From positions 5,297,800 through 5,361,799 of the forward strand of contig JAQFVV010000018.1 of assembly GCA_028023455.1 (NCBI GenBank): a stretch of 64,000 bases of DNA. The letters are read 5' to 3'. Both the position numbers and the translations under genes were made by a program. Shown here piece after piece: positions 58,516-64,000 of this stretch. Every line of letters starts with the position of its first letter. Positions within the stretch are counted from its first letter, which is position 1. Source of the DNA: Epiperipatus broadwayi (lineage: Eukaryota > Onychophora > Udeonychophora > Euonychophora > Peripatidae). The notes beneath the pieces are model-generated. The model was not told where the DNA came from. It made no database searches and worked only from the letters and a program-made list of their open reading frames with translations.

Positions 58516-59474
58516 AGAATATTTATAAAAATGCAACAGCAACAATTAGATTACATAATGATACTGGAAAAATCAACATTGAGAAAGGTGTAAGACAAGG
58601 TGACTCCATATCTGCAAAACTTTTTACAACAGTGTTGCAAGAAGTATTTTGTGGATTAAAATGGGAAACTAAAGGAATGAAAGTAAATGGAGAGTATTTA
58701 AGTCATTTAGATTTTGCAGATGATGTAGTTGTTTTTGCAAATAATGCTTCAGAGCTGCAGGAAATGTTGCAGGAGTTAGCAGATGAAAGGAGAAAAGTAG
58801 GACTAAAGATAAATGTTAAAAAGACTAAAGTAATGTTTAATCGATTTGCTCAAAATATGAAAATAAAGATTGATTATGAAGAATTAGAAGAAGTTAACAG
58901 TTACAAATACCTTGGTCAAATTATTAATACAGATGGAAACATAATGGAGGAAATTAATCATAGAATTAAACTTGGTTGGAGTGCTTTTGGTAGAAATAAC
59001 TTGATACTAAAAGGAAATATGCCTATGTGTTTGAAAAGAATGGTTCTTAACAAATGTGTTTTATCAGTTCTTACTTATGGATCTGAGACTTGGACACTTA
59101 ATAGAAGTGCAATACAGAGACTTCAGACCACTCAAAGGAGTATGGATAGATGTATGTTGGGAGTAACAAGAAGAGATCGAAAACGCAATGTATGGGTAAG
59201 ACAACAAACAGGTGTTACTGACCTTATTGAAAAAATTAAAAGATTGAAATGGAGTTGGGCTGGACATATTGCTAGAAGAAATGATAATAGATGGACAATT
59301 GAAATTTTAAACTGGATTCCAAGAGATTATAAAAGACCCAGAAAAAGACCACATGTGAGATGGATGGATGAAATAAGAAAATGTGCAGGGGTGTTGTGGA
59401 AAAGAGAAGCTAAAGATCGGAGATGGATTAAACTTGGAGATATCTTCATCCTGCAGTGGATTGATAATGGTTGA
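58500..59474 (+). CDS. RTE reverse transcriptase C-terminal half and tail
   Basis: The frame resumes with HILKNIYKNATATIRLHNDT, motif B GVRQGDSIS, motif C HLDFADDVVVFA (two catalytic aspartates), GLKINVKKTKVM and YKYLGQII. The tail has VLTYGSETWTLN, RRDRKRNVWVRQQTG, the WAGHIARRNDNRW block and RPHVRWMDEIRK, all characteristic of this clade. It stops at TGA 59472-59474, just before the (TGA)n tail. All RT catalytic residues are intact. Confidence 0.93.
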   Translation: MCHILKNIYKNATATIRLHNDTGKINIEKGVRQGDSISAKLFTTVLQEVFCGLKWETKGMKVNGEYLSHLDFADDVVVFANNASELQEMLQELADERRKVGLKINVKKTKVMFNRFAQNMKIKIDYEELEEVNSYKYLGQIINTDGNIMEEINHRIKLGWSAFGRNNLILKGNMPMCLKRMVLNKCVLSVLTYGSETWTLNRSAIQRLQTTQRSMDRCMLGVTRRDRKRNVWVRQQTGVTDLIEKIKRLKWSWAGHIARRNDNRWTIEILNWIPRDYKRPRKRPHVRWMDEIRKCAGVLWKREAKDRRWIKLGDIFILQWIDNG

Positions 59475-59488
59475 TGATGATGATGATA

Positions 59489-62400
59489 TAATTCTTAAAG
59501 AAAGCAATGCTTCCATGGACAACATGCTATTGAGTATTATTACTTGTTTATACTATATTACCTAATTATTCAATTTGTCTTTGGGAATAAAACATACATA
59601 TGTCAGGGATAATAAGTCATTGACAATTCTGAATAAGCAGAAAATATATAACAATCTGATCAAGTTTGACAATGCTTCAGCTTTTTATTAGACATTGTGG
59701 TTCCAAATAAATGCACACTTAACAAAAGTTGGATGGATGATACATCAGAAAGAGAAAATATTTCATTAGGAATCTGTAGTAGCATATAATTTTATCATTT
59801 TTTCACTTTCAGTTCAAAAATATTAAATACCATTACAGTTATAAATTATTATTTTTCCCCTATTTCTCCAGTATGATGTTATTATTCTGTTTTGATATAC
59901 TCAAAAAGTTAAAAGGATTTTTGTTTTTTTATAAAAGTTATATTATTTATAAAAGTAATATTACTGATTCAGAAAACTCAAGGATTGGTAATATTATTTA
60001 TTTATCCAAAACATGTATTTTCTGCTATAAAGTTTATCTTAGAATGATCATTTTTGTGTTTTTTTTTATTTTTATCAATACTCGCCTCATCTCAATGACC
60101 ATATCATAACAGGAGTTAACATGAAGGCTGCACTGATATAAAAAAAAAAAAAAAAATTGAACTATAACTATTAGTGAAAGGTAATTCAATTTTGATTGAT
60201 CATGTGGCATTAGATTATATATATGTATCTTCTTTTTTAAAACTCAACATAAATAGTACTTTCCTTCTTTTACATATCTTGTCATTATGACTTAACTGAT
60301 TTTAGAAGACATTTTTACTAAGCTTTTTAAGTTTTTTAACACATCTTTGCTACTCTCAAGGTTATCTTTCAAAATTTAAAACATTTCAAAATGTCTATGC
60401 TGATTATTATAATATTTTTTGACTGCTGAAATACTTTTTTTGCCGGTATTAGTAATCGGGTTTTCTAAATTAGGATGTCTTCTTTTTTTTTTTTTTAACT
60501 TTCCAAATTGCCAATCTAATTAATTATCTAGTATTGATCAGTTAATATTTATCTAGCTATTCTTAACTGAAAAATTAAGATCCTAAATAATCTCTTTTTA
60601 CAATGTTCATCTGCAAAAAATTTAAAAAAAGCATAATTATATGTAATTCGGTCTTTATCATTAAATAAGGAAAGGTTTCATAAACCCATGAATTGCTATG
60701 TATTTCATTTACGTTTATATTTTTAATAATTAGATTATTTAATCATTACTTTTACAATAAGTCTAAATTGTTTTTATTCCAGTTTAAAGATCTTACATTA
60801 TCTTGTTTTAATATCAGCATTTTAATCTTCATTATAATAATTTAATCTTTACTCCACCCAATTTGCGATTTCTGAAAATAAACATCATTTTTAATCTCCT
60901 TGAAACATTTATTTTTACACACACAAAACATTAATTATAACATAGTCAGCATAAACGTTTATATTATATTAAATTCGTAAGCTTAATTAATTGATTTGAA
61001 GAAATCAAGAACCAATATCACTTTTAATGCTTAAATATGGAGCTGTTACAAGTTCTTTTCCATTCATTTTATTATTTGTTCTTTTATTAATACTTTGGAA
61101 AATGAAGTATTTAAAAGTAATTTCATATGATTATCATCAATTCTATCTTAGTTTTGCAAGAAATAATATTTGCTACATTTGATTTTTAAAGCCAATAAAA
61201 TATTCCATGACTCAAATGCACAACTTCAATTTTTATATCTATTAGTTACTAAAGCTTGCATTAGGTGGCATAGTTGTGGTGAAAGAAAAAATATTTGATT
61301 TTTTTTTAGTAAATAAACAATTATATGGTTATTTGCTTCAGGGGATATGTGATATTGAAGCACTCTTGTGGTGGATTGAATTCAATTGACCAAGTTAGTT
61401 TTTTTTTTATTCCACTGAGAATTGATCTAATTTCTTTTAATTAGTTCTTGAATCTACCATCATACCAGCATGCTAAACCATAGTGTAATTTTTCCAATAG
61501 AATCAATTTATGATTAAAACAAGCCATAAATCTTACTTAGGTAGTTCTAACTTGGTTTAATTTTAATGGTTCCATTATTAAATTTTTTAGGCATTTTTTT
61601 TTTAACTTAGTTTATGCATATTCATTGCGACAATTCTCTGTGTAAGAATCAAACCATCATTTTTTTTTAATTAAAACTTATCAGTACAGGTCAAGTTAAA
61701 CATCTGTGCTCTTTCAATTTGAATGTTTTTAGTTTAATTAAATGCTTTTTTGTAGGAAAAAAGTTTTTTCATTAAGCACTGGTTATGCATAATAAATTCA
61801 TCAATACTGATAAGTATATTAATCCAGGAGTATCAAAATGAGCATCATATGACTCCACTTTTTTAGACTTGATTAGAATTGCATTGAGCAGCAACATCTT
61901 TATGCTATTGTTATATTTAATAAACAATTAAACATTAGATGGCAATACAAATAGATTTTCACAACTATTTTATAGTCAGATGTTTTTATGATGACAGGAT
62001 GGGTTGCCAGCACTGCCTGCCTCCACCCAGTGATTACTTTAGTCTTACTTGATTATCCAAAATAAATTGTTGTCTAGCAGATAGCATTCTAATGAATTTA
62101 TAAACTACATTTTAAATCTGGTTTAAAAGTTTGCACACTTTGGAATTCTAAATAATTCTCAATATGTTTATTAATGGTTTAGATATATAATGTCTTTCAT
62201 CAAAAAATAATGTTATTTGTATAAATGAGTATTTTATATTTATTTAAATCCATAGGACTTAATCTCAAAATCATATTACATATGTGAATCACCAATTACA
62301 TTGGCAATGGCACAAGAATTATTTTGCCTAATTCATTATTTAGCTTTTAGAAAAAATTAAATTGTGTATACGCATGATGGAATTTGGCATAGTGGTTAAT

Positions 62401-63645
62401 CCATCTATCTCCATACTTACATCCTGAAATTTAAATCTTATCTAGGTGAACCTTGGAAATTTTTCAGGTTATAAGTAACCTTATATTTCTTTCAGTTAAA
62501 TATTCCATGGTCGACATAAACTAAACATTCAACATTAGTCAGTAAAATGGGTATCTAGAAATTATTATTTAGAAAGTAAAGGCTTCAAGTTAATTTGGAT
62601 TTTGCCAATCATCCACAGCAAGGATGGCATTATATTCCTATAGTTGCTAAGCTTTACCTTTTTTAAAAAAAAATGTTGTGAATAAAATATATCTGAACAA
62701 AAAATAAAAACAAATCATAATATAGTGTGTGAGCATGAGTGGATATATGTATATCTATGGATATTGTTTATCGCAAATAATATTTATAGCTTAACTTATT
62801 ATCCCTCACCATATTCACTCTAAAAAATTTGCATAATTAGGATGTGCTTAACTTTGATCAATTACTTGATAATTAATTTTAATTATGCAGAACTCATGCA
62901 ATATAAAACTGCAGATATAGTTAAGCATATGTGCAAGATGTACAGAAGTTCTATTAAAATAGATGCAGAGATATGAACTGTTTAAGCATGCAAATATAGA
63001 AATGTTTTTACACACATGTCTGAAGCTGTTCTACAAATATAAACTATCTTCTCAGAAGATTAATGTTTAATTACATTTAGTTATATATATTAAGAAAATA
63101 CCTGGGTTAGGAGATAGCATCAAAGTTTAAAATAACTATTGTTTCTAATCTTTCTTTATATAAGTTAAACATGTTTGTTTATTAGCATTTCATGACAGTT
63201 GCTAATTTAATTTCAAGCACTTTGTTTGAATAAATCTGTTTTTCAAAATGTAATATTAATACAGCATAGGATTTAAGATGATATCCTTTTGAGTCAGGTT
63301 GTTTGAAGTTCAGACTTTATATTCACAGAGGGCATTACTGAGAAAACAATGGGTGAAAAAGAAGAGAATGTCACCAATTTGACCAGTTGCAGAATGGAGA
63401 GAATTTGAAGTTATTTTTCACCCTTTACTCTGTAAGATAACCAGATTTCCACATATTTACCAATTGTTAGTTGGTTAGCTGGGTGTTATTTACCTGAAAG
63501 AAAATCCCAAGCCTTCATAAATCATTACATTTGGCTATGATGACTAACTACATAAATATATCTATACTTACTAGTGCAGTGATCTAAACATCAGAGTTTT
63601 CATATTATGTGTATTAGACTAAATCAGTTTTTATAAAATAACTCC
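59489..63645. other. A+T-rich spacer between two RTE copies
   Basis: No host gene was recognised. An A17 tract at 60140-60156 could be a retroposition scar. A complex patch at 63290-63500 has no recognisable domain. Confidence 0.4.
62378..62480 (+). mobile_element. tRNA-derived SINE relic (second type)
   Basis: TTTGGCATAGTGGTTAATCC is A-box-like, CCTGAAATTTAAATCTT is a weak B box, and GGTGAACCTTGGAAATTTTTCAGG aligns with the body of the relic at 27245. Heavily eroded. Confidence 0.4.
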
Positions 63646-64000
63646 TTAACTGAAAGGAGACCCTTTAATTCCTCTTGGAGGCTTTAGAGGAACTGAGCAG
63701 GGCAAATTCCTAATGTCCACTCCATACGTTCTTGTGATTGCAGATGTTATTACTATGTGATTACTCATATAGTATACGATCATGGATGGGCTGCTCACCA
63801 ACATGCATTAGCCAGCATGGTGAGTTTATTGATTTTTTACCTCTGAGTTAAGATCAAGAAATACCATGGTCTTTCTTCTCAGTTGCCTGATAAGGCAGAA
63901 TGAATGTTTGTGTAAATGATAAATATTTTTCCAATACATATATACAATTTATGACAGACAAAAATAAATCATGGCTCTTTTTTCGAAGAGGCTGTAAAGT
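63646..64000 (+). mobile_element. 5' end of a second RTE LINE copy, cut by the window edge
   Basis: Starts TTAACTGAAAGGAGACCC and stays closely similar to 56252-56606 throughout, including CATGGATGGGCTGCTCACCA and ATGACAGACAAAAATAAA, into the start of the coding region. It lies in the same orientation as the first copy. Differences are scattered, with small indels, so the copies are related but not a recent duplicate of each other. Confidence 0.95.

Larger units (their letters stand above)
56252..59488 (+). mobile_element. Near full-length RTE-type LINE
   Basis: The 5' end at TTAACTGAAAGG is defined by its match to a second copy at 63646. A leader of about 280 bases precedes a single long coding region (endonuclease, linker, RT, C-terminal tail) that ends at 59474, followed by a short (TGA)n-like tail, the kind of terminus typical of RTE elements. 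Three single-base-type frameshifts (about 57680, 58037 and 58498) interrupt it, but no other in-frame stops do, so it is relatively young. There is no separate ORF1, as usual for the group. Confidence 0.93.

Noticed and set aside
63290-63500. Possible host exon in a more complex patch
   Set aside because: No open frame with splice sites on either strand and no domain recognised.

Overview
This is a window of animal nuclear DNA. It is very A+T-rich (about three quarters A+T by eye) and almost gene-empty. It has no operons, ribosome-binding sites or long intact reading frames. It contains non-LTR and LTR retrotransposons, tRNA-derived SINE-like relics, a foldback MITE and tandem repeats. The one convincing host coding segment is a short exon with a eukaryotic splice donor. 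The species cannot be named. The decayed LINE at the left edge resembles, from memory, a LINE type abundant in tick and other chelicerate genomes, so an A+T-rich arthropod is one possibility. RTE LINEs and Ty3/gypsy elements of these kinds also occur in molluscs and other invertebrates.

Layout. 1-3.8 kb: decayed LINE with endonuclease, reverse transcriptase and C-terminal remnants, ending in a tandem duplication of its own 3' end. 3.8-5.4 kb: three diverged copies of a non-coding unit. 6.3-10.5 kb: graveyard of small mobile elements (tRNA-derived SINEs, a 156-bp MITE with perfect 34-bp inverted termini, a probable Penelope-like fragment, and the 3' part of a Ty3/gypsy element with integrase, polypurine tract and LTR). 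10.7-11.9 kb: CpG-richer sequence followed by a probable first coding exon of an SLC5-type sodium/solute cotransporter, ending at a GTGAGT donor. 11.9-33 kb: intron-like or intergenic A+T-rich DNA with scattered relics and a possible 2.6-kb LTR-like segment. 33.6-35.1 kb: two more complex, CpG-containing islands that may be promoters or exons. 36.9-38.2 and 40.9-42.35 kb: two clusters of one repeat family of about 466 bp, in opposite orientation, each bordered by a terminal inverted-repeat-like motif. 43.8-46.7 kb: a structurally complete but internally deleted Ty3/gypsy element with two LTRs, a tRNA-Ser-type primer site, an integrase and a perfect 5-bp target duplication. 50.5-51.3 kb: minus-strand relic of a coiled-coil gag or ORF1 protein. 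56.25-59.49 kb: nearly full-length RTE-type LINE with three frameshifts. 63.65-64 kb: the 5' end of a second copy in the same orientation, cut by the window edge.

Functionally, the window shows successive transposon insertion beside one host gene start. I see no evidence for a new defence, biosynthetic or signalling system. The most unusual structures are the TIR-containing 466-bp repeat family, the gypsy element that keeps both LTRs and its integrase but lacks recognisable protease-RT-RNase H, and the 26-residue acidic repeat inside that element.
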